The translations under genes and the position numbers were made by a program. A stretch of DNA of 64,000 nt from Dirofilaria immitis (lineage: Eukaryota; Nematoda; Chromadorea; Rhabditida; Onchocercidae): the NCBI GenBank assembly GCA_024305405.1, contig JAKNDB010000088.1:1816001-1880000 (forward strand), written 5' to 3'. The notes below the pieces were generated by a model. That model had not been told where the DNA came from. It saw only the letters and a program-made list of their open reading frames with translations, and did no database searches. Every line of letters begins with the position of its first letter. Positions within the stretch are counted from its first letter, which is position 1. Positions 49,496 to 61,389 of the stretch are shown in pieces.

Positions 49496-52037
49496 ATTTT
49501 GCTTAGCCAACATTTTATTCTTTATTCTTGCTTGTTTATATGAATCTTTTCCAAAGTTCGCGGAATTTTATAAATTGAAAACAAATGGATATACCAAATT
49601 GATTTAAAAATAGGCACTCAAAAAGCCGATAGAATTGGGGTTAATTGAATTATATTAAATGAAAAATATAATTATTATGATAAAGGAAATATTTTTAGAA
49701 ATGATTTTCAGATTGGATTAGCGGAAAAAGAACAAATCGGAAAAGTATTAATTATTTGAGAAAAAAAGTATTATCGAATTCTAAAACTATTATTGCGTAT
49801 ATATATTAGCGCAAAGCTTATGATATATCTTAAAATTCTGGGAATCTGAAATGCTCATTTTTCTATTTCATATGGTGAAGATTTTATTTATGAAAATTTA
49901 TACTAAAATTATAAATTACCAAGCTTAAATTTATATCAGCATCATCAGTGGATAAATTAAAATTATAATTGTAAATTCTTTTATTCTTCAATTTACAAAA
50001 TGTTTATTAATATGATTTACGAATTCGAAATACACATCTAACTACTCATTTATACTAATTTGAATTTCAGTTTTTAGATCTGGTTGGAAGTTCTGAAGAT
50101 TGAGAATTTTTATTTCTAATTGAAATAGGAAAATCTACGAATAATCGACTGTTTTGGAAATCGAAAATTTTGATCTTATACTAATTCAAATAGAAAATTC
50201 TATCATTAATCGATTGCTTCCATCTTTCAAACAATTCCCGACTATAATTAATAAAATTCTTGCGATAAATTGGGATTCAGCAAAAACTTTTCTGCTTAAT
50301 TTGGATTTTTAAGAAATATCTTTTATTTTGTATCGCATTACTCTGTGATTATTTGATGTGAAGTATATTATAATATCAGGGAATTGCAGTTTCTTTTAAA
50401 ATGAATTTAAATTAAATTCGAAATGAAAATAAAATTTCAACGGATACTGTTGAAATTTCAATCTCTTTAAATAAGACTTAAATTAAATTCGAAATGATAA
50501 TGAAATGTCGAAGAATATTTATTGTCTATTTTGTGCATTAGACAATTCCAACACTAGCCTATACAATCAAAATCTTTAGACAGAAGATTTAAATTCGCAA
50601 ACTTTCGCATATCTCAAAATGGTTTCTATAAAAGTTTTCCCATAAAAAAATGAATGAAGTAATATTCCTAAAATTTGTTTCTTACTGGTTAAATTCAAAA
50701 AAGGTATAAATGAAAATTAATAAATTCATATATTTGCCTCGTAATTTCGATCTGCAAATTGAAATTAATCAGACTGATGTGAATCTCCTCGATAACATTG
50801 TATATTGTATATTTAGCAAATTAAGATAGAATTAATTATTCAGCAAATAGATGTTACAGCCAAATTTTAGAATAATTAATGATGCCAAATTGAGCCAAGA
50901 AGATTCTGATTGGAAAGTCAATGCGCTACGAAAATTCTGAGGAAAAATGAAATAGAAATTTGAGGAATTATTTTACATATGAAAGTCATATTTCACATAT
51001 TACCTATATTTCCTACATGGAAAAAAGAAAGAAGCGTATAATTTATTTACAAAGAAAGTTGAATTGGTTACAGAAAAGAAAAAAAATGCATTGTTAAACA
51101 AACAAACAAAAAAGAGAAAAATAAACAAACAAATAAATAAACAAACAATATCATCTATTCCATTTCATTTATTACTTAAGCTTACTTATATTTAAAAAAG
51201 ATACAAATATACGGATATACTTAAACTAAATATCATAAGTTCATTTGCATGTATAATGCAAGATAGCAATTGTTCGTATCCTTTTTGTAAATAATTCAGT
51301 TAATGATTTCAAATGAATACAAACTTCGCATCGAAATCCACGTCTAATCATATTGATAATCTGGTTATTAAAAAGGATTCTGAAGAAATATCAGACTGCA
51401 TCGCTTTGGTTTCTCATGTTGGACCTTATTTGTACCGAGGGAATTATTCAACTGAATATTTTGTTTCTCAATAGTTTCATCAATGAATCGCTTAAAGTTA
51501 ATGGTTGCATGGCTATTTTTTATCTGAATTTATAATTAATTTCTCGTACAAATGTAGCAAAGTAAAAATTCTTTAGATATAATAAATTCTTTTATTCATC
51601 GAATGAATAGTTCATTTTTCATATAAATAAGGACATCATCTGAACAAATATTGATTCTTAAACGGATGATGTATTCAGGCAGGATTTCTCCATGAGCATT
51701 CTAACCGAATTCATAAGCATTCTATCTGAATGCTTTCAAGTGAAATGTTAAAATATCAGAAAACTAATTCTCAAGAAATTAAAGTGAAGTGCTTACAATA
51801 GAACAAATTATATTCACAATGAGGCATAAGGCTGAATGAGTTTTCACAGATTCGAAAAACATGCTCAAACAATTTAGCGATTATTATCAGATTTCAGAAA
51901 TAAAAAGTCCTCGCTGTTCTAAATACAATATATATGTATATCAAGACTTTAATATTAGATGAATACACTTCAGATTCAACAAGTAAATATCATAATATTG
52001 TACAAAACAAAGATTAATAATAATCATCAAGATAAAT
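49496..52037. other. intergenic region between TMEM41A and the MAX-like gene
   Basis: The two genes converge here. No further exon is recognised. An (AAAC/AAAT)n tract lies at 51097-51148. The open frames at 51353-51535 and 51959-52147 have no recognisable similarity; the second is antisense to MAX exon 4. Confidence 0.5.
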
Positions 52038-53513
52038 TTATGAACTTTGAAATCTCTGGTCATCATTTGGAGCTGGACGCTTACGACTTGGAAGAGCGGG
52101 ATATGCACTCAACTGGGAAGAGTCACTTCCGGATGTCATATCATTAGCAGAGATATCTTTGCATTTCCGCCGATTTCCATCACCGGATACCTATAGTGCA
52201 ATAAAAGCAATATTACTCGTTTTTTAGCTATCAAGAAACTCGAAGATTCAGATTTATATTTAGTAATCGATGACGGAGAAAAAAAGAGCAAAGATTTTCG
52301 GATAGACTATTTAAATTAAAGACTGATACAGTGATTATTCCAAAATATTTCATGAACACGAAAATCCAAAAGAAATATTTTATATCATGGAAGATAAAAA
52401 TTAAAGAAAGACCTCAAAGATCAATTATTTACTACGATGCATCTTCTGATGATGGCACAGTTTTACATGATAACATTCTTAATACATTTATTAGTAATAA
52501 CACTGTTAAAAACAATTATATATCTAATAGCTACTCAAATCGATAGTTTGGCGATGATCAATTCATAATAACGAAACAACTTTGCTGTCAAAAATGAAAC
52601 AAAATTATACCGTTTCAATACTTTGACTTTCGGTTGTTTGCTTTAATCGTTCAATTTCATGTTCCAAGGCATCATTTTCCTGTTCCATTTTTCGATTTTG
52701 TGCTAAAATCTTTTCCAAATCAGCTTGCTTTGAAACTATTAGATCTATTGATTTTTTAGAACAGCAGCTCTTGAAGCCTGCAAATTAACTGATGATAAAT
52801 ATCATTCATCATATCAATGAAAACAATTAATAAGATATAATATTGTGCGATAACAGTATCATTAATAGAATGTAAAATATCGTCCTTCTTGTATAACAAT
52901 TGTAAGGTAACAATTTCAAGCATAAACTTAGCTTTCATAAAATAAAATTATTGTTTGTGAAATTTTTAAATAAATTCCAAAACTTTCCTATTTTAGTTAT
53001 ATAATAAAAGAATAAATATCGCAAATTTCTTCAAAAAAAATATGAATAAAGAAAGGAAAAAAAAAAAACAAATTGAAAATATTACTCTTTCATTTCGCAT
53101 CCCAGGAATAGTATCTTTTAATGCACCATACATATCTTTGATATTATCACGACGACGCCTTTCTAAAGCATTATGCTGTGCACGAGCATGTCGTTTACTA
53201 TCAGTTGTATTTGTTGAACTTGTTATGCCATCATCCTAAATTAATAAAAGCATAAAGCAAAAAATTTAACTAATCAATTATTCTTGATTTTAACGAATAA
53301 AATGACAATTTAAGAAATATCAATGAATTAGTCATCGCTTCTAAAAGATAATACAATAATACTGCAATAAAAATTTAAAGTTCTTCGATTCAAATATTGC
53401 GAAATATTGCAATAAAAAAATGAAATAATTATGATGTAATTATTGATTAGTGTAAGCGAATGAATACCAATCATGGATTTCACCTCTCCATCACTAAAAT
53501 CAGCATCGCTCAT
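52038..53513 (-). CDS. mxl-1: MAX-like bHLH-leucine zipper transcription factor
   Basis: MAX is the nuclear dimer partner of MYC/MXD-type bHLHZip proteins and binds E-boxes (CACGTG). Exons: 53484-53513 (MSDADFSDGE), 53086-53235, 52611-52777, 52038-52190. The basic region and helix 1 read HARAQHNALERRRRDNIKD, with the H-E-R triad for E-box contact, followed by YGALKDTIPG. Helix 2 begins ASRAAVLKK. The zipper has ADLEKILAQNRKMEQENDA and EIERLKQ. The C-terminus SGSDSSQLSAYPALPSRKR resembles the MAX tail (SDSS... SRKK). Length is 166 residues against about 160 in human MAX. One base is missing in the T run 52752-52757, which otherwise stops the frame in helix 2; an assembly error is likely. The choice of mxl-1 over other MAX-like nematode genes rests on the start and tail. 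Confidence 0.9.
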
Positions 53514-54494
53514 ACTTTTCAGCAACAATAGTCGCCCAGCTGAATGATCACTCGATTATTCCTAAGTTTGTCCTGAAAAAAGTTATACACAACAAATTAA
53601 GTAAACTTTCAAAAAAACAGTGTGATATTATTGATTTAAAATAATTGATTGATATTTCATCATGATCTAAAGCATTGATTAAAAGATAATATCTAATTAA
53701 TGGCATTCTAACATTATGTTCTGAAAAAATGCACAAAACATAATTAGTAAAAACTAATTAAAATATGTTGAAAGTCCATAAAGTTTAACTGACAAAAAAT
53801 TACCAAAATAAATAATAAAAGTATAACAGAAGATATGAAGGACTATGAAGAACTACCTATCTAGGATTCAATTAATGAAGGTCAAAATTTGCCCCTAACA
53901 GGCGCTAAAATGAGATCGATGCGAAATGCAATGAAAGGGAAGAATTGAAGAAAAAGAGCATGTCGGTAAAGAAAAAGAATAGCAAAGCGACCTATCACTA
54001 ATAGCATTGATTCTCGCAAATCAAAAATTGACTCATAGCAGGGGATTAGAATTTTCATTATGATCCAGATTGCAAATATGAAATAAATGGAATGTAAGTG
54101 GTTTATTTTCAGGTATGTTTCTGCAAGTTTCGGTAATGATTTAAGGGAGTGTGTGTAGTGACATAGTTAGGTGTTTGATTTATGTCACGTTCGTCGAGAT
54201 CATTATTAATGGTCTAAATTATGAATACTTTAAATATCAGTGGTGTCATATATGGTTTTTACAATTGGTGCAACTGTAAAATATTATGGAGAATACATTT
54301 TATTATAATGAGCCATATATGATAATTCTTAGTATGCCTTATTAAATGCAATCTACAGTTAAACGCTGAACTTTACATCACGTCTATCAGATTATTATTA
54401 TTAGTCTAAGCTTGGATATTTGAAATATCAGTAGTATCATATATGATTCCTGCAGTTAGTGCAATTGAAAGATATTTTATGCATTTTTTTGAAG
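53514..54494. other. divergent intergenic region between the MAX-like gene and PGS1
   Basis: Presumably holds the promoters of both genes. It contains a direct duplication (54175-54290 and 54371-54478), of which the second copy ends 16 bp before the PGS1 start codon. No coding content is recognised. Confidence 0.55.
54175..54478. repeat. direct duplication upstream of PGS1
   Basis: Blocks 54175-54290 and 54371-54478 share 'catcacgt/gtcacgt', 'ttattattagtcta', 'gaaatatcagtagtatcata' and 'ttagtgcaattg', spaced about 195 bp apart. They are diverged by roughly one base in five, by eye. Confidence 0.75.
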
Positions 54495-57400
54495 ATGAGA
54501 GAAATTAATCTAACTTCTGAAGCGAATTACGATGCACTTGATTGGCTTCCCGAAAATACTCCTTATGTTGAAGTCGATCCGAAAACGATTAAAATAATCG
54601 AAACTCCAAAGGAATTCTATGAAAAATTATTGGTTCGTATTAGACTCAATTTAAAATTTTCGAGTTTTATTTTAAACTTAGATTCCATGGAAAAATTCAA
54701 ACTTTAAAATCAAATTTTAATATTGAATTAGAGAAGAAAAAAATTTTTTTATTGATTTATTCATCAGTTAAATCATATTTTTCAGTGCTTAATACGAGAA
54801 GCTAAAGAAAGAATCGTGATTTCTGCTCTATACTTAGGTAATGGCAGTTATGAAGAAGCTTTGGTATATATTGTTATGTTCTTTTTCATAATTTTATTAA
54901 ACTTTAATAGGACAGATCCCTAATAATTCGATTAAATTGTGTTGTATATGCCGATTTGTTTAATATTTTTTGTTTTTTCTTTTTTAACCACTGTTAACAA
55001 AGCATATAGCATATAAGGTTTATATAAAAAACTGTTCCGAAATTTAGGTGATTTTGGTAAGACTTATTAATATGATTATGAGATAACGATAAGCCATAGA
55101 TGAAAAATATAGGCGAATAATAATTAAATGTTTGATTCAAAAACATTTTTTCTAGGTGGATGAATTGGAGAAAGCATTGGATAGGAACCCAAATTTAAAA
55201 ATAAGTATCCTTTTTGACTGTCTGAGATGTACACGTGGTGGAGCAGAAAGCGGTTCAATCTTATTGTTAAAAAGGTAGAAATGCGTTTTGACATTTAGTT
55301 TAGAGAGAGAAAGATATAGTGTAAAATGTTAAAATTCTTCGATAATTGCAATATTAAGTTTTACGATACGAATCAGTGTTTGAGAATATGGAGGTTTTTA
55401 CTCTTAGATATTTTTTCTTCTAATGTAATATGATTTTTTCAATGATCAAGCAGAGAACATTTTCCTGTCTCATAATAACATCCATATAACTGCTTGATTT
55501 ATTCCATCATTTATTGGTGCGTAGTTTTTATTGATGCAGTCATTTCTGTAATGAAATTTTGAAAGACTGGCACACCGTGCGTCAGTGTATCTATTCCATA
55601 CGCCATCTTTACGTGGCCTGAAGAAAATGGTATTACCTGAAAAAGTGAATGAAGTGATTGGCTTGCAACACATGAAACTTTTGGTGTTCGACAGTCATAT
55701 CATCTTTACCGGGTAAATATCTTCATGTATAATCAAAACTGCTTTGCTCTAGAATTTGGAAACGACCAAAAAAATTCTGCGGAGAAGAGAATAGCAGGCT
55801 TTCAACAGTTGAAGAAATCACTCTTCATCAACATGAAAATTCAATTGTCATGATGGTAACTAGGTTTCAATATCTTAACTTCTGCTATGTCTAATTCAGT
55901 TACGAAAACGGAATAAGAGTTGGCTTATGTTGTGAAAAATAGAAAGCTTCTGGAAATACTGGAAAAAAAGTTGAAATTTGCTGAAAATTGTAGAAAGAGA
56001 TGTTTGAAAGCTTCTAATAATTTTGTATTTTTTTTTTTAATTTCTTCTATGCAGTTTCTCTACTGCTGTTGGCAGTTATAGACTACTTATATCAAAAGAT
56101 ATGCTGGAAGGAAATATTACTATTATTTTGATAAAGGTTAGAACGAAAAACTGTATGTGTTGATTTTCAGTGCCAATCTTTCGAGCATTTATTTTACGAA
56201 TCGGCTGGATAGATATATACTTATCGAGAATTGCCTACAACTTGCAAATTTTGTTGATTCGTTGGTTGAAGCTATTGGGTCGTGTTCATTCATATTGAAT
56301 ATGCAAGGAACCATTAGCTTGGCAAAAGATGCGATATTCATCCTTTTAAAGGTTTTATCGTAAATTAATCATTATAATTATAGTACCAATTATGTCAAAC
56401 TAAGAATAATTCTTGGTCAATAAGCTTTATTTCCTTTTATATCAGGAGTTTTATCGATATTTTGTCAAGAAAGTGAAGTATTCACTGAATTTGACTATTT
56501 CTTTTTTCAATGAGTAATACAGTAACTCGAGCATAGTTTTCGTTGAACAAGTTTCAAGATTTTAATCTTATCGCATTCCTTCAGATTGCAGGATGATTTT
56601 CCTCTAAAAATTCTTGTTGTGAAATAATTTTCTTCTAAGGAAAAGTTAATAATTATTTTTCAGAATTAATCAACTTCAGTAGTTTTCTAATCAGCTTTAT
56701 CTCAACCTTGTTGATTGAGAATTTCAGGAAGTCTTGAAGCATATAAGAGTATGCTGCATAGCCGAGTTGCTATAACACTGAATGCATTCAGTAAAGAATC
56801 TGATTCAAAGGGAAATTCTGCTACTGGTACACGAATATATCCACTGTTACAAATGGGCATTATATCGATTAATCAGGAATTCGAATTTTTAAAAAACTTG
56901 CTTTCTCTGCAGGTGCTCAGTTTATATCTTGATAGCTGTAATATAAAAACCTATTATCTCTACTCCCAATTTTTTTGTTAGATCCTTAAATATATTAAAT
57001 ATATTGTTTATTTATTATATGATTTTGATTCAGTCCCCAACAGTTTTTTTGCAATTTTTCAGAATCATGAACTATCGTTAACGTTGTCATCGGGCTATTT
57101 TAATTTTACTGATAGTTATACTGATCTGGTAGCAAATCAGAACTGCTTCGAAATGGATATCGTTTATGGATCACCTCAAGTTAGAAATTATTTTACCGGC
57201 TTTATTAATATTTTCATCGATCCGTTATTTTCTATATAATTCTTTTTTAATTTAGGCAAACGGTTTCTATCAAGCATCCGGTTTATTTGGTTTCATACCG
57301 CTGATGTACGTTTATATTTCACATCTTTTCTATAAAATAATTGGACGGAATATTCATTTGTTTGAATACAATAAGCCGGGATGGTCATATCATGTAAAAG

Positions 57401-58126
57401 GTCTATGGATTAATTCCAAACAGTTACCCTATATAGCTACCATGATTGGTTCTTCCAACTTTGGTATGTTTTCAGTTTCTAGACATTCAATCGTTTTAAT
57501 AATTTAATTTCTAATCGTTTTTATTTCTTTAGCTATGCATAATGATTTCACAAAATTTTATGATTGAGCAGATTTTTAAGAACTAGTTTCTTTTAAATCA
57601 GATATTTCGGATTGAATATTTTAACTTTGCTTCTTTACAAGTCGTTAAAAAAACTCTAGCCGTAGTTTTTTTCGTTAAAAACTACGACTCTAGTTTTGAT
57701 AGATTTCAGAAAGTTTCTTCTTGGTGAAAAATTTAAGAATGTTTAGTTTTTCATACAAGTATGGTGAATGCTTCCATACAATTTTTGCAGGACATCGCTC
57801 TGTACATCGAGATCTCGAAGCGCAGTTCTTCATAATTACCTGTAATGAAAAACTAAAACTAAGCTTACAAGAGGTGGGTTTTATTTCTGGTATCGATTAG
57901 ATAGATGACGAAAGCGAAGTTTATGTTGTTTGTTAAGTAAATTAGAAGTTCTGATAGATCTAATTTCAGATACTTTTTCTACGTAATTTAATGAAAATAT
58001 TTTAAGGAGCGTTCGCGAATATTAAATTACGCAACAAAAGTGGATGCTGAAATTTTCTCACGATATGACCACTTTGTTCCACTTTGGATCCGTTTCATTT
58101 CTCGGTTTATCCGAAATTATTTCTGA
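54495..58126 (+). CDS. pgs-1: CDP-diacylglycerol--glycerol-3-phosphate 3-phosphatidyltransferase (PGS1)
   Basis: Mitochondrial enzyme of the phospholipase D superfamily. It makes phosphatidylglycerophosphate from CDP-diacylglycerol and glycerol-3-phosphate, the committed step to cardiolipin. Exons: 54495-54632, 54786-54863, 55156-55274, 55566-55712, 56171-56351, 56728-56912, 57063-57179, 57256-57463, 57791-57873, 58007-58126. The HKD motifs are GLQHMKLLVFD with GANLS, and YHVKGLW with IGSSNFG; other landmarks are ALYLGNGSYEEAL, YFTNRLDRYI, TRIYPLLQMG, SSGYFNFT and SVHRDLEAQF. About 458 residues. One base is missing near 56320 (between ISL and GKRCDIHPFKG); phases on both sides otherwise agree. 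The start at 54495 (MREINLTSEANYDALDWL) is the first ATG in frame; no clear mitochondrial presequence is visible, so an upstream exon may be missing. Confidence 0.93.
57661..57686. repeat. hairpin in PGS1 intron 8
   Basis: CGTAGTTTTT, a TTCGTT loop, then AAAAACTACG: a perfect 10-bp stem with a 6-nt loop. Copies of 'actctag' flank it on both sides. It could be a remnant of a small inverted-repeat element. Confidence 0.7.
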
Positions 58127-58184
58127 TATCATTTAGGAATTGGTATCTGATTCATCTTTTTCAGCTTATATTTCATCTTCTGTC

Positions 58185-58190
58185 AATAAA
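58185..58190 (+). terminator. AATAAA polyadenylation signal of PGS1
   Basis: Lies 59 nt after the PGS1 stop codon. Confidence 0.6.
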
Positions 58191-58784
58191 AGCAATCGAA
58201 TGCGTATTTGTTAAAATCTTTAATCTATGGTGAGGATTAATTGCTTTTTCATTATTCCTTAATTTGGTAAACATAACTTTTGATAATTCTGAATTCTGCC
58301 CTTGTTATGCTTATCAAAATGTTTGTCATAAATGCATAAATGTTTTGCCATACAATGTTTTGCATTATCCCAATAATGATAATAATACGACATATAGAAG
58401 AAAGCTTCTATTTTTAATTACCAACTTTTTTGTTGTCACTACGGTCTACTCATTTAGACTATAATTAGTAATCAGGAAAAGCAAAACAGAAGAAAAGATT
58501 AATACAATATGCAGCATGAATGCAAGGTTGTAAAAAGTTATTTTATGTATAGGAACTCATATATTTAATTCATGTAAATGTTAATCTATAAATATTTAAC
58601 ATAACCAATTATTTCGTCATTTTGTTTACAAAGCCTTGTTTTAAAAATTTTTCTTTTAATCGATAGTTTGTTTTTCACTTTTGTATTTTATCCTTTTAAT
58701 ATTTTTTCTAATTTTTTGTATTTACGTTCATTTTATATTAGTTTTCAACAATACTAATAAAATTGTGAAAAAGATTGAAATAAG

Positions 58785-58886
58785 CAATATTTGATTGGAA
58801 TATATTTAAATTCCATTACAAACAATATTTGATTGGAATATATTTAAATTCCATTACAAACAATATTTGATTGGAATATTTGAATT
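58785..58886. repeat. 38-bp tandem repeat, about 2.7 copies
   Basis: The unit 'caatatttgattggaata' plus 'tatttaaattccattacaaa' is repeated almost without change, so the array is recent. Confidence 0.95.
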
Positions 58887-59194
58887 TTATGAACGTTGTA
58901 GAATAATCTTAGAGGTCCGAATGTTGTCGTATTTGTTGGAACAGAAAGAAAAAAGAAAAATACATGAATATGTTGGAAATTATAGATCGATTTAATGAAA
59001 CAATGATACTAGATATTAGCATAATGAAATAAGTTTATTGGAAATAATTATGATTTTTTATTCATTATAGATATGGTATTGTTACAAGGCCTAGTATTTA
59101 GTCGTGTTTTGATGGAATCATTGGCACGAAAGGAGCATCTCCAGCAGCTAGTAGTTTACATCTTTCTCGTCGAAATCGAACACAACGTAGAAGT

Positions 59195-61041
59195 ATGATG
59201 TATCACGGATTTAAACATACGAAAAATGTTTATGAAACTCGAGAATTATTGCAAAGATTAGAGAGATGTTCGAGTCGTCATTTGACATCGAGAACGACAT
59301 CTGCACCATCATCGAATTCGTTGGATGAGCTTCTCAAAGATGAAATTTGGTGAGTAAAACTTTGATTCATTTTTTTTTATTTTTAAAAATTCAATGCAAA
59401 TTTAATTTTTTTCAATAATTTTAGTCTTTGATTAAAGCAATATTTTTGTCTCAAGTTGCATTAGGAGTAATTATGAAATCACAATGATCTGCTTGAAATT
59501 TAAGAATTTTACTTCGAGAATCTATAATCTTCTATTTTTAAAAATGACCTATGTTTATCTTTGACAAAAGCATATTGTCACTATTTAATCTTAAAAGACT
59601 ATCATTGGAATGGAAAATTTCTTTTTTTATTATTTATAGAGAAATTGTCATTTTCTGATTATTTTGGAAAACTTTAATTCTTGGAAATTTTTTCTGCTAT
59701 TTCATTCATTTATTCTGCTAACTGAATAAATGCATGAATTAACAGCGTGCAAAAAAACTGTTTTTTATACTCAACTAATTGTATTGTTATTGTTTTTTTC
59801 TCTTATACGGAAAGAAATTGATGTAGAAGTGCAAAAAAGCTAATTTTCTAATTCCTAACTTATATTGAAGCTATAGTTACAGGAATAAAATTCTTCAGAT
59901 CCTGTTCATTTAAGGATTCCAGTTTATCGTTTTCGTGGAATACATTATTCTGTTCTGGCTACGAAAATAAAATTGGCATTAACAATCTCAAGTATAGCTT
60001 TGATCCCATATAAATACTATCAGTATCTTGAAGATGCAATATCTACCAACCATCTCATATCGGTTTTAGCCTTCGCTTCCTTTACAACTTTAGCATTCAT
60101 CTTTTTTGCAGGTAATTCTGCTAATATATCTAAACTGAAATAAATAGGCAAATCCTACTCGCTACAATTTGATGAAGTCTGTTGAAGGAAATTCAAAATA
60201 CATTCGTTTTAATTAAATGACCAAAAATTTTTTAATTTATAAACATATGTTATTATAACAAAACATTATAAACATATATATGTTCACAGGTATTGTTATT
60301 TGTTATCAACATTATAAAGTTCATATGTATTGTCATTTATTATCAACAATAAAAATATAAACATAAAAATAAACATGAATGACCAAAATGTTCTAGAAAC
60401 AATATATGTTTATAATTTTACCAGAATTATTCTGGTTTCATTAACTTTCTAACTTCCTTAATTGTGGGAATTTTCAGATTTTTCAACCGTCTAATAGGTG
60501 TGATTTCGATGAACGAAACGAATGAATACATACGGATTGGATATTTATCATTTTGGGGAAGAGATGTAATAAATACATGAAATTAGATGATGTGATTCCT
60601 CTTAATGAATTAAGCACCGGTATCAATAGGGAAATTGTTCGGTTTCATCAATACTCATCGTATGTATATTTCATATCAAAGTTAATAATGCATACTATGT
60701 TAAATATCTTAATTTGAGTCTGAAAGATTTAGAATTCGAAAATTTCGGATCCAGTATCAGAATTATTTACTTTGTTGATACATCATTTAATTGGTTTTAG
60801 ATTTTATCGAAAGAAACTGATAAATTGAATTCACTCTTGCGAGATCATCAGCAAGTAGATATAAGATGTTAAGATGACTTATTAAAAGCCAAATAGGATA
60901 ATATTTATGTGTATTGTTATGTTTTACAGGAAAGAAGTGCTGAATCTGTCAATGTTTAATGCAGAATTGTTAGACCAAGAACGAGCTACTATCCTATTTG
61001 GTGATATCAGTGGCTTTTCTTCTTCCCTAAAAGAGAAATAA
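59195..61041 (+). CDS. TMEM186-like mitochondrial inner-membrane protein
   Basis: Vertebrate TMEM186 is a factor of the MCIA complex that helps build respiratory complex I; the same role is inferred here. Exons: 59195-59349, 59915-60111, perhaps 60291-60327, 60478-60659, 60930-61041. Exon 1 (MMYHGFKHTKNVYETREL) is Arg/Ser-rich, fitting a mitochondrial presequence. The join DELLKDEIW|IPVYRFRGI mirrors the human EKFWMFYRF region. Two hydrophobic segments follow (LALTISSIALIPY; LISVLAFASFTTLAFIFF), then NRLIGVISMNETNEYIRIGY and LSFWG. The tail reads LDDVIPLNE and LDQERATILFG. One base is missing near 60561, after FWGR. With the optional 37-nt exon the protein is 227 residues with good phases; without it, 215 residues, near the human 213, but a second missing T is needed at 60478. 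Acceptor TTTAAG at 59909-59914 is not the usual TTTCAG. Upstream in-frame sequence to 59114 is open, so the start is uncertain. Confidence 0.82.
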
Positions 61042-61042
61042 A
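61037..61042 (+). terminator. AATAAA overlapping the TMEM186 stop codon
   Basis: The TAA stop lies inside AATAAA. A second AATAAA at 61169-61174 is better placed for ordinary 3' end formation. Confidence 0.4.
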
Positions 61043-61389
61043 GCGTTTCGGGAATTTCATTGTATCTAGTCAATAAGTTATTTGATTGCTTCTCTGATTT
61101 TTCTTTTTTTTTTCTTTGAAGATTTAACGAGTTGTAAGAAGGCTGCGAGAAATATTCATTGTATTGGCAATAAAAGCAAATTTATGCAAAGTTTGTAGTC
61201 TTTTATTTGAACATGGTTTCAAGATATAAATTATCAATGAAAAAGAAAAATTGAACAATGGGGATCAGAAAAGAATAAGATCAAGCATAGTTGTTTCCTG
61301 AAGTATCTACTTTTGCTATTTCTTTTTTTTTTTTACAAAAAGCGATAGAAAAGTAGTTCATATAGATTCGCACTGGAAGAACTTGTTGA
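61042..61389. other. tail-to-tail gap between TMEM186-like and Pax genes
   Basis: About 350 bp with a plus-strand AATAAA (61169-61174) and a minus-strand AATAAA (61202-61207), which would end the two convergent transcripts without overlap. Confidence 0.6.

Larger units (their letters stand above)
58127..59194. other. intergenic region between PGS1 and the TMEM186-like gene
   Basis: Contains the PGS1 polyadenylation signal (58185-58190) and a 38-bp tandem repeat (58785-58886). The open frame at 58264-58464 has no recognisable similarity. About 1.07 kb separates the two same-strand genes. Confidence 0.55.

Noticed and set aside
55470..55673. 67-codon minus-strand open frame
   Set aside because: It is antisense to PGS1 exon 4 and the adjoining intron.
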